From Armigeres subalbatus (taxonomy: Eukaryota; Arthropoda; Insecta; Diptera; Culicidae): 64,000 nt of DNA. Under the pieces are notes generated by a model. The model was not told the DNA's origin, searched no databases, and was given only the letters and a program-made list of their open reading frames with translations. A program made the position numbers and the translations under genes. The stretch lies in assembly GCF_024139115.2 (NCBI RefSeq), contig NC_085139.1, positions 16,897,284 through 16,961,283 of the forward strand, read 5' to 3'. Of the stretch, positions 54,465 to 64,000 are shown piece by piece. Positions within the stretch are counted from its first letter, which is position 1; every line of letters starts with the position of its first letter.

Positions 54465-56300
54465 ACGGTGAAAATGAAGGTGTATTAAGCAGCAGGATAA
54501 ACATAGTGGGCAACGGTCAAGCAATGGTTGGTTTAATGATGAGCAGTGTCAGTGTCGGACGAGAAAAATGTTGCTAGAAGTCGAATGCTAGTGGCTCGTA
54601 CCCGTTTCATCAGAGAGCGGTACAGTGTAGCAAGGGCAGAAGAGAAACGAATCCTCCGCAGAAAAAAGGCAACACGAAGAGAGTATGATAGCTGAAGCGC
54701 AGGAGAACATGGATAGAAACGATATGCGGAGGTTTTACGCAACTGTCAATGGCGTGCGGCATAAGATTGCACCAGTGCCCGCCATGTGCAATGACCAAGA
54801 GGGAAATTTGCTGACAGACAAGACTATGGTGGCAGCCAGGTGGAAGGCGCACTTCGAAGATTTGTTGAATGGTGATAATGAAGGTGTATTAAGGAGCAGG
54901 ATGGACATAGTCGGCGACGGTCAAGCTGTGGAACCACCAACGCTGGGCGAGGTTAAGAAGGCTCTAAACGAACGTTTGAACTTCTCAAACACGGAAGTGA
55001 GCAGCTGCATCCATCGATCCACCACATTATCCAGAAAATATGGGAGGATGAAAAACTGTCTGCCGGCTGGGTGGATGGCCTCATATGCCCAATCCATAAG
55101 AAAGTGCAGGGACCAAAGTATGCCAATTACAGAGGGATCACCCTTCTGAACTCGACGTACAAAATTCTATCGCCTATCCTGTTTAACAGACTGAGACCGC
55201 TTGAGAAGTCCTTCATCGGCAAATACCAGACAGGATTTTATGGGGGCCGATCAACGACGGATCAGATGTTTAGTCTGCGGATGATCCTTGATAGATTCCG
55301 GGAGTACAACTTGCAGACTCACCATCTGTTCATTGATTTCAAAGCAGCGTACGATTCAGTGAAAAGAAATGAGCTGTGGCAGATAATGTCCGAACATGGT
55401 TTTCCGGCGAAACTGATTAGACGTTTGTGGTCTTAGACGAACTGAAGCAGGGTGATGCACTTTCGAATTCAATGCTCATCATTGCCATCGAGGGCGCTAT
55501 TAGGAAATCTGTCATGCAGAGGAACGGCATTATCATCACACAGTCGCATATGCTCCTGGGCTTTGCGGACGATATCGACCTCATTGGAATCGATCGCAGA
55601 GCAGTAGAGGAGGCTTTCATCGCACTGAAGAGGGAGACGGCAAGGATAGGCTTAACCATTAACTCTACCAAGACAAAGTACATGGTGGCAGGCAGAGAGT
55701 GCTTGATGGGGATGTGTTTGAAGTTGTTGAAGAATTTGTTCACCTTGGAAGGCTTGTGAAATATGACAATAACGTTTTCCGTGAAGTGAAAAGACGTATT
55801 GCTGCTTCTATGTACGGACCTTCTATTTACGTAACCTGCTTAGGTCTCGCAACATACCGAAGAGACGAAATTTACTCTTTATAAAACTCTGATTCTACCA
55901 GTGGCCCTTTATGGACATGAAGCATGGACGTTAAAAGAGGCGGACCGGAGAGCTTTCGGGGTTTTCGAGCGACAATACTTGAAGGGAAACTAGAAAATGG
56001 TGTGTGGCGCAGACACATGAATCATGAGCTGTATCAAGTATACAAAGAAGAAAATATTGTGAATCGTATAAAATACGGCAGACTTCAGTGGGCTGATCAC
56101 TTAGTGTAAATGTTGGAAGAGAGAATAGCGAAAACAATATTCAACAGAGAACCAGATAGATGCCGGCGACTTCGTGGAAGGCCGGTGGAATCGGACCTGG
56201 AGACCCTAAACGTTCGCGGAAACTGGAGAAACATCACCCACGACCGACGATTATGAAGCTCTACAATACGCCAGGCATAGGTGTATCGACGCTGTAGCCA
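54465..56300 (+). pseudogene. Non-LTR retrotransposon reverse transcriptase, best preserved
   Basis: Five overlapping frames together cover most of an RT. 54685-55010 is the pre-RT segment (RWKAHFEDLLNGDNEG). 55071-55436 holds ICPIHKKVQGPKYANYRGI, FIGKYQTGFYGGRSTTDQ and LFIDFKAAYDSVKR. 55427-55759 holds the catalytic FADD (LLGFADDIDLIG) and GLTINSTKTKY. 55699-56110 holds EEFVHLGRLVKYDN and the KYGRLQWADHLV tail, and the C-terminus runs to about 56290. The PQG motif is missing at about 55436, where a deletion and shift occur. A small duplicated block of the pre-RT part lies at 54468-54530. The exact clade is not settled; 31130-31800 and 50113-50500 are relatives. Inactive. Confidence 0.9.
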
Positions 56301-59010
56301 ACTAGGTGTCCAGGTAGGTTATCATTATTTTCAATTGCATTTAAAAGGCAAAATTTTCTATTTCGAAGAAAAACGACTTAATCAAAATTAGCAATGAATA
56401 ATTGCAAAATTTTCGCAAAAAACTGCATAATATCAATAAAAAGCTATGAATGCGTCTTTAAAAACGTTTATACTGCTTTTTTTTGACGTTTTCTTATTGA
56501 AACAATTACAGCTGCCACAACGGAAACGTTTCCATTTGAACTGGCTTTGGAACGCTTTGTTTTTCCTTTGTTTAGTACATTCTACTGCGACCATTGCTTT
56601 GGATTGTTGGTCAAAACATGCTCTTGATGCGACTATCAGCATGCTATCTTTAAAGTTTCGCTTTCTTGTTATTCGGTAGTCTAGTATCCCAATGCAATTA
56701 TCTGAACTTGCCAAAACGATGTTAAATATGCTTATGATATGGAATAAACCTGTTTCGGTTTGAGTCTGGAACGAAAAATGCGCAGCAAAACAACATTCAT
56801 TATAGCAGCTGAGTATTTAAAAAAAATACATCTCCATAACGCCCCTCCGAAAGGTCTGCCACATACTAAAAATATGTATCAAATCGCATTCCTTCAACTG
56901 ACGGCTGTGGGTGATAAACTAACTCATGTGTTTCCCCCCAATTCACGATCGGAATTAGCATTAGCATAGCATTAGCATTAGCAATGTTACGATACAACTC
57001 CCTAATTCACGATTCGAATCATATACGTAAACTTGTTGCCTGAAGAATCGAACTTGTTTTTGCAACTTCACGGCAAAATTTTAATGTAGGGTAAGGGTGC
57101 CGCTTTCTGGCCACTTAAATTATTGAATTGATCACTTTGAAAACCATCCAATTTTTAAAGATAATCATTCAGTTTCCATTGGAATTCTATTCAAAAACAA
57201 AGAACAAGAAAAAGGTTTTTTTCTGGCTTTAGGAAGTCAACGTCTACGATTATGTGTGTTGTGTTGTGAATGCCCAGAAATCACGGTTTGCAAACCAATC
57301 ATCAATCATAATTGTATCATTTTCAAATATACCCTGCCCAGAGCAAGTGTCCCAAACAAGTTACATATTTTGACCACGATTCAGTTCCAGCTACTCCTAT
57401 GCGCGACGTGTGGCGTTGTGTCGTGGTCGTTGTCGTCGCTCTCTAGCGCTATTACCAAGAAGTAATTGCGCTGGCCACAGCAAAAAAATTCTGCACCGAG
57501 GGCGACTCGTATGTACCTTCGCGGTGAATCTTCAGGCTCTGCAGTCGCCGTGGCACAGACAGTGCCCGAGCTCTTCTGTCTTCTTCCTTATTTGCCAATC
57601 CGGTTGCAGCTGAACAAATTTCACTAACTGTTGCACAAAACACGTCCGGCGCAAATCATCAACGAAATTGGACACACACTCTGCCCCGCAACGTTCTAAC
57701 GGACGTTGGAACTTATGGAAATCGAACGCGAAACGCGTAGAACGTACACGCAGAATACCGATTCACGCCGATTTTTTGGGACACCAAACGGCAAGAAACA
57801 AAAAAAACTCGGACTCCAACTCGGTCTCTTTGCACAAGCGGCCTCGTGAAAGGGACTCAATCAACAGAGACACCACACAAGAAATACCCGAGCTGGGAGA
57901 ACTTTTCTGCATCCCTACCACACTAATGAAGCGGTTCAGCTCAACTGTTGCTTACGTTCTACTACGGTGTCGGTCGTCGCCGAGACTTACGCGCGGCGAC
58001 CTTTCCGGTGCGAGAGCCGAGCCGTGGGGAATACACATTGCTGGCCTCGCTCGCTCGCGCAAACACACACCTACACATCGCTGATGACGATGATGATGAT
58101 AATGACGATGATGCTGATGGTTGATGACGATGATACGCTCCAACCATTCAACCATCCGCACCGAACCGTTGTTTGTCCAGCACCGGGCAACAATGTGATA
58201 CCTCGTGATAGCCTCGTTGAAAGGTATATTGAGTATTGGCTTCTGGATAAGCAGACCCCCGTTCGGAATCAACGCTACAGACAGAGCTCCGGATAGCCAC
58301 TAGGCTTTCGCGTTGTCTTCGTTCTCCGGGCGACAGCGTTTCTCAATCATACGCACGAACTCGAAGCGTAGCTCTGCTTTTGAAACTTACAAATAATCGA
58401 CATTTGAGAAGTTCGTAACAAACACATCATCAAATTTGTTGCAGATAAATTTGAACACGTTAGTGCCTCTATTATTTGTTAATAGGTGAAAAGAAAGAAC
58501 AATATGGGGATGTTTGCCCTCCTTGGTATGAGTAACTTCGACCTCGCTTCCTTCCTACTGATTCATCATCATTTTATTTCGCCTTCCTTCAATGCATTTT
58601 TTAGTCATTTTCAGTCCCGAAGTGTTTTTTTTTAAAGAATTTCTTCTAACAGAATGCATTTTTAACAAATTTTTGCTCCTAGATATTCAGCATTATCAAA
58701 TAGGTGGCCCGCAATGTTCTCCAAAATTTGTTTCTGAGGATTACCACCCTCCTGGTATGTAGTTTTTAAATACTTTTCCTCCTACTTCGAAAATTTTGAA
58801 AAAAAATTCGCTAATTAAGAATACATTTCTAAGAAGTTTCCGTTTTACAAATTAAAAATCATTATCTAAATATACTTCTGAGGCTTTCAGCTTACCAAAG
58901 ATTCAGAACAAAATAAAATCCTTGAAATAATTTTAGTCAACTTAAAAAAATGCTACTCTATCCTGAAGGATTATCTCACTCTAACAATGCACTCTTTAAG
59001 TAATCTCACA
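56300..59010. other. Mostly unique stretch, no gene assigned
   Basis: Contains a short (ATTAGC)n run at 56954-56985 and a GATGAC-rich tract at 58083-58135. The GC-rich block 57400-58130 has frames on both strands (up to 138 codons, 57668-58084) but no recognised domain. Its CpG-rich, GAGCGAGC-containing sequence near 58040-58070 could be promoter-like; this is a guess. Confidence 0.25.
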
Positions 59011-59026
59011 CTTTTTATAGACTTTA

Positions 59027-59675
59027 ACGGGCTTGGTAGTCATATGGCTACTGCTTCTGCCTCATACACAGGAGGTCGTGGGTTCAATCCCAGGTCCGTT
59101 CTATTCTCCTACTTCGTATCTTTCTCTATATTTCTCATGTTCTAGCAATCGCTAGAAATGGAATTGAACTTCCATACCGTTTTTATTTCTATCCTATACC
59201 TTCAACTTGACAGTACATTCTACCTATACCTTCAACTTGACTATTCTAGCAGTATGTGCTAGAATTGGAAATTAACCAAAACGTTCGTTTCCTACATCCA
59301 ATTAAAAATTCCATCAGTTGCTTTCTTCTATCTATCACATTGGCATCTCGTTAACCAAGACGAACCTCTGTCTTTTGAACCTAACCCAAAAAAGCCAATA
59401 AATTCCGTATGAACTCGTGGCAAGTGCAGAGGTATATTTGGCTTGCAGAGGGCGAGTGATTGCATCATCATTTCCTCCCCCTTTCCTATATTGACTTGCA
59501 TTCTGGCGTGGCAGGCGCCAGTATGACCTAACAAATGAGATCACCAGTTCTTGTACATTGAAGATGTGTGCTAGTCCCAAGCAAGCATCTGTTAGTTCTC
59601 TGTGCAAGAACAGCTGACCTGGCCATAATGGAGTAGCAACTACGGGCAGTCAATCAAGCTCAAGCTCAAGCTTTC
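59027..59675 (+). mobile_element. tRNA-headed SINE, about 650 bp
   Basis: The head has ACGGGCTTGGTAGTC, then GTGGGTTCAATCCCA (box B), and its ends pair as an acceptor-like stem (ACGGGC with GTCCGT). A long body follows and the element finishes in a (CAAGCT)n tail. Imperfect flanks CTTTTTATAGACTTTAA and CTCTTTGTAGATTTTGA look like an aged target duplication. Length and tail suggest a tRNA head fused to a LINE-like tail. It may be the known Aedes Gecko-type SINE, but I cannot confirm the name. Confidence 0.7.
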
Positions 59676-60069
59676 AAACTCTTTGTAGATTTTGATCGTT
59701 TAATTCAGTTGACGACCCAAATTGTACATATATTCGCATGAATGCATTTCCGAAAACTAAAAATGCATTTCGGGGAAATTTCCGTCCAAATAATCCTGCA
59801 CCATGAAATGTGCGCCTCATGTCGTTTCAAATTTTACTCTTCACTATTTACACTTCTTCAGCAATTCAGCGCACTTCATAGATTTGGATATACAAAATTT
59901 TCTCTGGAAAAAATTCTTATCGATGTGAAATAATTGAATAAACATCCAATTAATGTACCCTCACTCGGAATTTTGTTCTTCTTAGGTGTACTTTGTGAGC
60001 ATTTTTTTCCGGTGATTCTGACTGCATTGTTTTTAAAACTTGCGCTGAAATTTTTTTTGGAATGTGGAG

Positions 60070-60205
60070 TGTACGGCCGTGCCGTTACCGGCGTCAGTTG
60101 ATTGGGGACATTTGTATGCTGCGGAATGTGGGTTCGATTCTCGCTCTAGTGAGGAGAAAACCTTCCGTAAAGCGGAACATTGTTTACAGCCCAAATTCAG
60201 TTTGA
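60070..60205 (+). mobile_element. Another tRNA-derived SINE fragment
   Basis: GTACGGCCGTGCCGTTACCG and a box B-like GTGGGTTCGATTCTCGC are spaced as in a tRNA-derived promoter, with no clear anticodon arm. It is cut by the Feilai at 60211. Confidence 0.45.
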
Positions 60206-60210
60206 ATATT

Positions 60211-60505
60211 CTTTCTTTCTTTCTTATTGGCATTACATCCCCACACTGGGACAGAGCCGCCTCGCAGCTTAGTGTTCATTAAGCACTTCCACAGTTATTA
60301 ACTTGCGAGGTTTCTAAGCTAGGTTACCATTTTTGCATTCGTATATCATGAGGCTAACACGATGATACTTTTATGCCCAGGGAAGTCGAGATAATTTCCA
60401 ATCCGAAAATTGCCTAGACCGGCACCGGGAATCGAACCCAGCCACCCTCAGCATGGTCTTGCTTTGTAGCCGCGCGTCTTACCGCACGGCTAAGGAGGGC
60501 CCGCT
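60211..60505 (-). mobile_element. Feilai SINE, full-length, 12-bp target duplication
   Basis: Minus-strand copy with (TTTC)n-type tail at the left and head CCGCACGGCTAAGGAGGGCC at the right. An exact 12-bp duplication AGTTTGAATATT flanks it (60199-60210 and 60506-60517). It is almost identical to the copy at 19018-19305, so it is probably young. Confidence 0.95.
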
Positions 60506-60565
60506 AGTTTGAATATTATGATGTTTAAAAACTTTACTTTTTAATATTTTCACCCTTTTTGAATG

Positions 60566-60700
60566 CCCTTTTGCTTAGCTTTAGCTTAGCTTTAGCTTAG
60601 CTTTAGCTTAGCTTTAGCTTAGCTTTAGCTTAGCTTTAGCTTAGCTTTAGCTTAGCTTTAGCTTAGCTTTAGCTTAGCTTTAGCCAGCTTAGTTTAGCTT
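60566..60700. repeat. 11-bp array (TTTAGCTTAGC)n, left block
   Basis: About eleven nearly perfect units, TTTAGCTTAGC, run to about 60685 before the order decays into variants such as TTTAGCCAGC. Confidence 0.95.
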
Positions 60701-62035
60701 TTTTAGCTTAGCTTAGCTTTTAGCTAGCCAGACAGCCAAGTTAGCTTAGCTGTTAGCTTAGTTTTAAGCCCCAAGCTCCTTCCAGCCCCACCAGCCCAGC
60801 TTTAGTTCCCAGTTCCCAGCCCCAGCCCCTCTGTTAGTTCCCAGTTTAGCCCACTCCAGCCCCAGCCCTGTTCCAGCCCTGTTCCCTCAGCCCTGTTCCC
60901 CAGCTCCCACCCTGTTCCCCCACCTTCCACCCCTGTTCCCAGCCCCAGCCCCACCCCAGCCCCCTGTTCCAGCCCCCAGTTCCAGCCCCAGCCCCAGTTC
61001 ACCCTGTTCCCCTGTTCAGCTCCCACCCCTGTTCCACCCCACCTGTTCCCTCCCACCCCTGTTCCCACCCCAGCTCCCTGTTCCTGTTCCTCAGCTCCCA
61101 CCTCAGCTCCCACCTCTGTTCCTGTTCCCAGCCCCACCCCTCAGCCTCAGCCCTGCCTTCAGCCCACCCAGCCCCAGCCTCCCTGCCCCCCACCAGCCCC
61201 ACTCCACCAGCCCTGCTTCCCACCTGTCTCCCACCTGTTCCTGTTCCCCCACCTGTTCTGCCCTTCCAGCCCCACCTCCCAGCCTCACCCTGTTCACCTG
61301 TTCCCCACCCCCACCCTGTTCCCAGCCTCACCCCAGCCTGTCTGCACCCTGTTCCTCCTGTTCCAGCCCCAGCCCAGCTCTGTTCCAGCCTCACCCCAGC
61401 CCCCACCCCACCCTGTCTGTTCTGCCCCACCCCACCCCACCCCTGTTCCACCCCACCCCACCCCACTCCACCCCACCCCAGCCCCACCTCCAGCCCCTGT
61501 TCACTCCCCACCCCACCCACTCCCCAGCTCCCACCCCACCTGTTCCTCCACTCACCCCTGTTCCCAGCCCCAGCTCCACCACCTGTTCCACTCCCACCAG
61601 CCCCCTGTTCCCCTCAGCTCCACCCCAGCCCAGCTCCCCACCCAGCCCCACCACCCCTGTCCTGTTCCCCAGCTCAGTCCCAGCCCCTGTTCCTGTTCCT
61701 CCCCCACCAGCCTCACCCCACCTCCCACCTGTTCCTGTTCAGCCTCCCCAGCCCAGCTCCCACCCTCACCCACCTCAGCTCCCAGCCTCAGCTCCCAGCC
61801 TCAGTTCCCCACTCCACCAGCCTCCCAGCCTCAGCCCAGCCTCCCACCCCAGCTCACCCCTGTTCCCACCCCAGCCCCACCAGCCCTCAGCCAGCTCCCA
61901 CTGTTCAGCCCCAGCTCCAGCCCTCCACCCTGTTCCTAGTTCCTGTTCCCAGCCCCAGCTGTTCCCAGCCCCACCACCAGCCCCACTCCAGTTCCCCACC
62001 CCTGTTTTAGCTTTAGTTCCCACCCTTTAGCTTAG
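60701..62035. repeat. C-rich, G-poor low-complexity block between two 11-bp arrays
   Basis: 1.3 kb made almost wholly of CAGCCCC, CCACCCC, CCTGTTCC and CTCAGCTCC words, with hardly any A outside CAG/CCA. Both edges grade into the 11-bp array. Many words look like TTTAGC with T changed to C. The minus strand yields glycine-rich frames of up to 173 codons that are compositional. It could be true hypermutated satellite or an uncorrected assembly segment. Confidence 0.9.
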
Positions 62036-62300
62036 TTTTAGTTTAGCTTTCCCTAGTTTAGCTCCACCCAGTTTTTAGCTTAGCTTAGCCCAGCTTAGCT
62101 GTTGCTTAGCTTAGCTTTTTAGTTTAGCTAGCTGTTCTAGTTTAGCTAGCTTTTTAGCTCACCAGCTTTAGCTTAGCTTTAGCTTAGCTTTAGCTTAGCT
62201 TTAGCTTAGCTTTAGCTTAGCTTTAGCTTAGCTTTAGCTTAGCTTTAGCTTAGCTTTAGCTTAGCTTTAGCTTAGCTTTAGCTTAGCTTTAGCTTAGCTT
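62036..62300. repeat. 11-bp array (TTTAGCTTAGC)n, right block
   Basis: Decayed units to about 62165, then twelve or so near-perfect TTTAGCTTAGC units to 62300, in the same orientation as the left block. Confidence 0.95.
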
Positions 62301-62642
62301 CATTGATTTGTATCATATGGATTCTTTGGCCTCTACATTACAGATTTAGCATTGTTGAGTAAATATTAACTTTTTTTCATCCGTTAACAAATTTTTCTCC
62401 TTCGGAATTTCACCTTTTTGGGGTTAACTTTTTGAGAAATTTTGAGCTTCCGTAGAATTAAAATAGTAGAATCACACTTCCGCTTTTCAGATTCAAACCT
62501 ATTGGATGAGCCCTTTTAAATCTTCTTGCGGATTTGAAGATTCCAATAAAGCAGTTTTTGAGTTATTTCAATCATCTCTAATGGGTTGGAAAAAATCTCT
62601 GAAATAATTTCTTTGATTGAGAATGCAATGCTCTACAAAAGA

Positions 62643-63593
62643 GAAGGGCCGTTAGGCCGAAAGTCATGCATCCGGAGGCCACTAGGCCGAAGTTTGTTTT
62701 TTGGTCCTACAAATCATTAGGCCGAAAACATGGAGTGAGAAGTGAGACGCCAAACTTCTCACTTATTATTTCTATGAAAAAGGAAAAGTAAATAATGAGA
62801 AATGAACAATGACGTCTATCACTTCTCACTTCATACTTTTCATTTCTTACTTCACACTGAAAAGTGAGTAGCGCGAAATGTGATAAGTAAGAAATGAGAA
62901 GTCGGAAGTAAGAAGCAACAGGGTAGATGATCGTTTTATCACCTCTTACTTCACGTTTCTCACTTGTTACTTCTCACTTATTATTCTAACTTTTCACTAT
63001 GAGAACAAGTGAAGCGTCTCACATCTCACTTGTTACTTCTCATTTCTGTCTTCTACCAGTGCGAAGCGAGAAGTAACAAGTGAGAGTTGTTAAGAAAATT
63101 ATTTTGAGCTTTTTAGTCGAATGTCTTCATTTGTCATAAGACGAGTTTGTACAATCCCATTGAATTCCACCACTTAAGTGGTGTACTCGTCTTATGACAA
63201 GTGAAGTAAGAGTTAAGAAAAGTGAAAAAATAAAAATGATTTGTGAGAAGTGAGACATTTCATTTCTCGTTTCCCACTTCTTGTAAGAGGTGAAAAGTGA
63301 GACTTCTTACTTCTTATCAATAACCACGCTTTTCACATTTACTATTGTTCCACCTTTTCAGCCATATGACCCTCTGAGCAAGCAATATTTGGGGTCACAT
63401 AACCCATTCGGTACAAATGGTCTGTTCTGACAAACAACATTTTTGGCCAAATGGCCCTTTCGCTCATCCGACTTTTTATGACCAAACGACATTTTCGACC
63501 ATATGTACATTTCCGCTTAATGATATTTTCGGCCTAACCTTTTCGGCCAAACGTTGAATTTGGCTAAATTGCTTTCGACCAAACGGACCTTCC
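62643..63593. mobile_element. Foldback element, GGCCGAA termini and GTGAGA core
   Basis: The left end GAAGGGCCGTTAGGCCGAAA mirrors the right end TTTCGACCAAACGGACCTTC with a few changes. The core 62730-63340 is built of GAGAAGTGAGA/TCTCACTTCTC inverted repeats as at 8600-8790 and 50800-51180. Right-arm TTCGGCCAAA units run 63430-63590. A further insert occupies 63090-63205. No coding and no clear target duplication. Confidence 0.7.
63090..63205. repeat. Dispersed repeat and hairpin nested in the foldback
   Basis: AAATTATTTTGAGCTTTTTAG matches 13133-13152. GTCATAAGACGAGT and ACTCGTCTTATGAC form a hairpin. It appears inserted into the GTGAGA core. Confidence 0.6.
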
Positions 63594-63599
63594 CTGTTC

Positions 63600-63720
63600 A
63601 CTTTTCATAAGACGAGCTCGTACAATTCGATTTAATTCCACCTTTTGACTGCACCTACGACGACAGATACGTATTTCGTATCTATCAAAAGTACATTCAA
63701 GTGGCAGTGTTCCCGTAATG
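63600..63720. repeat. Dispersed repeat, second partial copy
   Basis: CATAAGACGAGCTCGTACAA, AATTCCACCTTTTGA and GACAGATACGTATTTCG repeat the order seen at 13160-13225. Confidence 0.6.
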
Positions 63721-63805
63721 CGTAATGTGTCTCGAACTTCCTGTTTACCGTGAATTAATACCGCTTCCGAGGATACTTTCTTAGACTTCTGCTCGCTATC
63801 TATCA

Positions 63806-64000
63806 CGACCAGAAAAGCCAGCTTAACAGCGAGTTGATGATTGCTTCGGCCTCCAGCATGATCGTTTCTCGAGGTACTGGTACCTCATCACTAGGATGGC
63901 GGATACAATCGGATATTGCCTTCATCGCAACTTTCACGGACTTGACCATAAGTTTCCAAGGTCCTCCCAGATGTATAACTGCTGGAACGTTTAAATGTCA
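63806..64000 (-). pseudogene. LTR retrotransposon integrase fragment, BEL/Pao-like, runs off the edge
   Basis: Read on the minus strand from 63996, one frame encodes NVPAVIHLGGPWKLMVKSVK and onward through VPRETIMLEAEAIINS. This follows the pattern P-A-x-P-H-x-GGxWExxVxSxK...LLxExExIxNSRPLT at the C-terminal end of BEL/Pao integrases, which join element DNA to host DNA. The usual SRPLT is lost after INS and the frame then ends (LLSWLFWS, stop). More of the element may lie beyond position 64000. Confidence 0.65.

Noticed and set aside
60802..62023. Glycine- and tryptophan-rich minus-strand frames
   Set aside because: Compositional consequence of the C-rich, A-poor plus strand.

Overview
The window is nuclear DNA from a culicine mosquito, most likely Aedes. 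The main evidence is several copies of a tRNA-headed SINE that I recognise as the Aedes Feilai family (head TTAGCCGTGCGGTAAGACGC, tail (GAA)n). They sit among non-LTR reverse transcriptase wrecks, many MITEs and long minisatellites, in AT-rich sequence without operons. I find no complete, trustworthy protein-coding gene. Nearly all long open frames are by-products of tandem repeats whose unit lacks stop codons. The window reads as intergenic or deep-intronic DNA built by nested insertion and local amplification.

Layout. 1-4.6 kb: AT-rich degenerate minisatellite holding a palindromic element with a tRNA-like core (308-1186), a foldback (1221-2271) and a dispersed repeat (3710-4050). 4.6-7.7 kb: apparently unique. 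7.7-9.1 kb: palindromic MITE, old Feilai, foldback. 9406-12948: a hAT-type non-autonomous element with an exact 8-bp target duplication, filled with a 3-kb 23-bp minisatellite. 13-16.6 kb: tandem repeats and two decayed Jockey-like reverse transcriptases. 16.6-18.4 kb: unique. 18.7-19.7 kb: minus-strand reverse transcriptase pseudogene split by a young Feilai. 20.1-24.6 kb: a 152-bp tandem repeat, a minisatellite, and a roughly 150-bp satellite broken by two foldbacks with 9-bp duplications.

24.9-30.1 kb is one nested locus: a Feilai split at TTAA by a 4.36-kb element (25004-29363) that itself carries several minisatellites, and split again at 29.5-30.0 kb. 30.2-32.4 kb: satellite, two copies of one MITE, reverse transcriptase debris, and a 311-bp MITE with an 8-bp duplication. 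32.4-36.4 kb: mostly unique, with one weak exon candidate. 36384-36595: a PIF/Harbinger-like MITE. 37.1-42.6 kb: a 5.4-kb degenerate 22-23-bp minisatellite with higher-order repeats. 43-45.8 kb: mostly unique. 45.8-48 kb: Tc1-like transposase and non-LTR wrecks. 48-54.2 kb: SINEs, MITEs, and a foldback apparently opened by a TA-duplicating element that carries a Feilai. 54.5-56.3 kb: the best preserved reverse transcriptase pseudogene. 56.3-59 kb: unique. 59-60.5 kb: SINEs. 60.6-62.3 kb: an 11-bp array around an odd C-rich block. 62.6-63.6 kb: foldback. 63.8-64 kb: BEL/Pao-like integrase fragment at the edge.

The strongest theme is a set of foldback elements whose arms are arrays of different short motifs (GGCCGAA, GGCATAA, GGTCGAAAGG and possibly others). 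Two have target duplications of about 9 bp, as Drosophila FB elements do. The other strong points are transposons that act as containers for kilobase minisatellites and precise nesting that allows relative dating.
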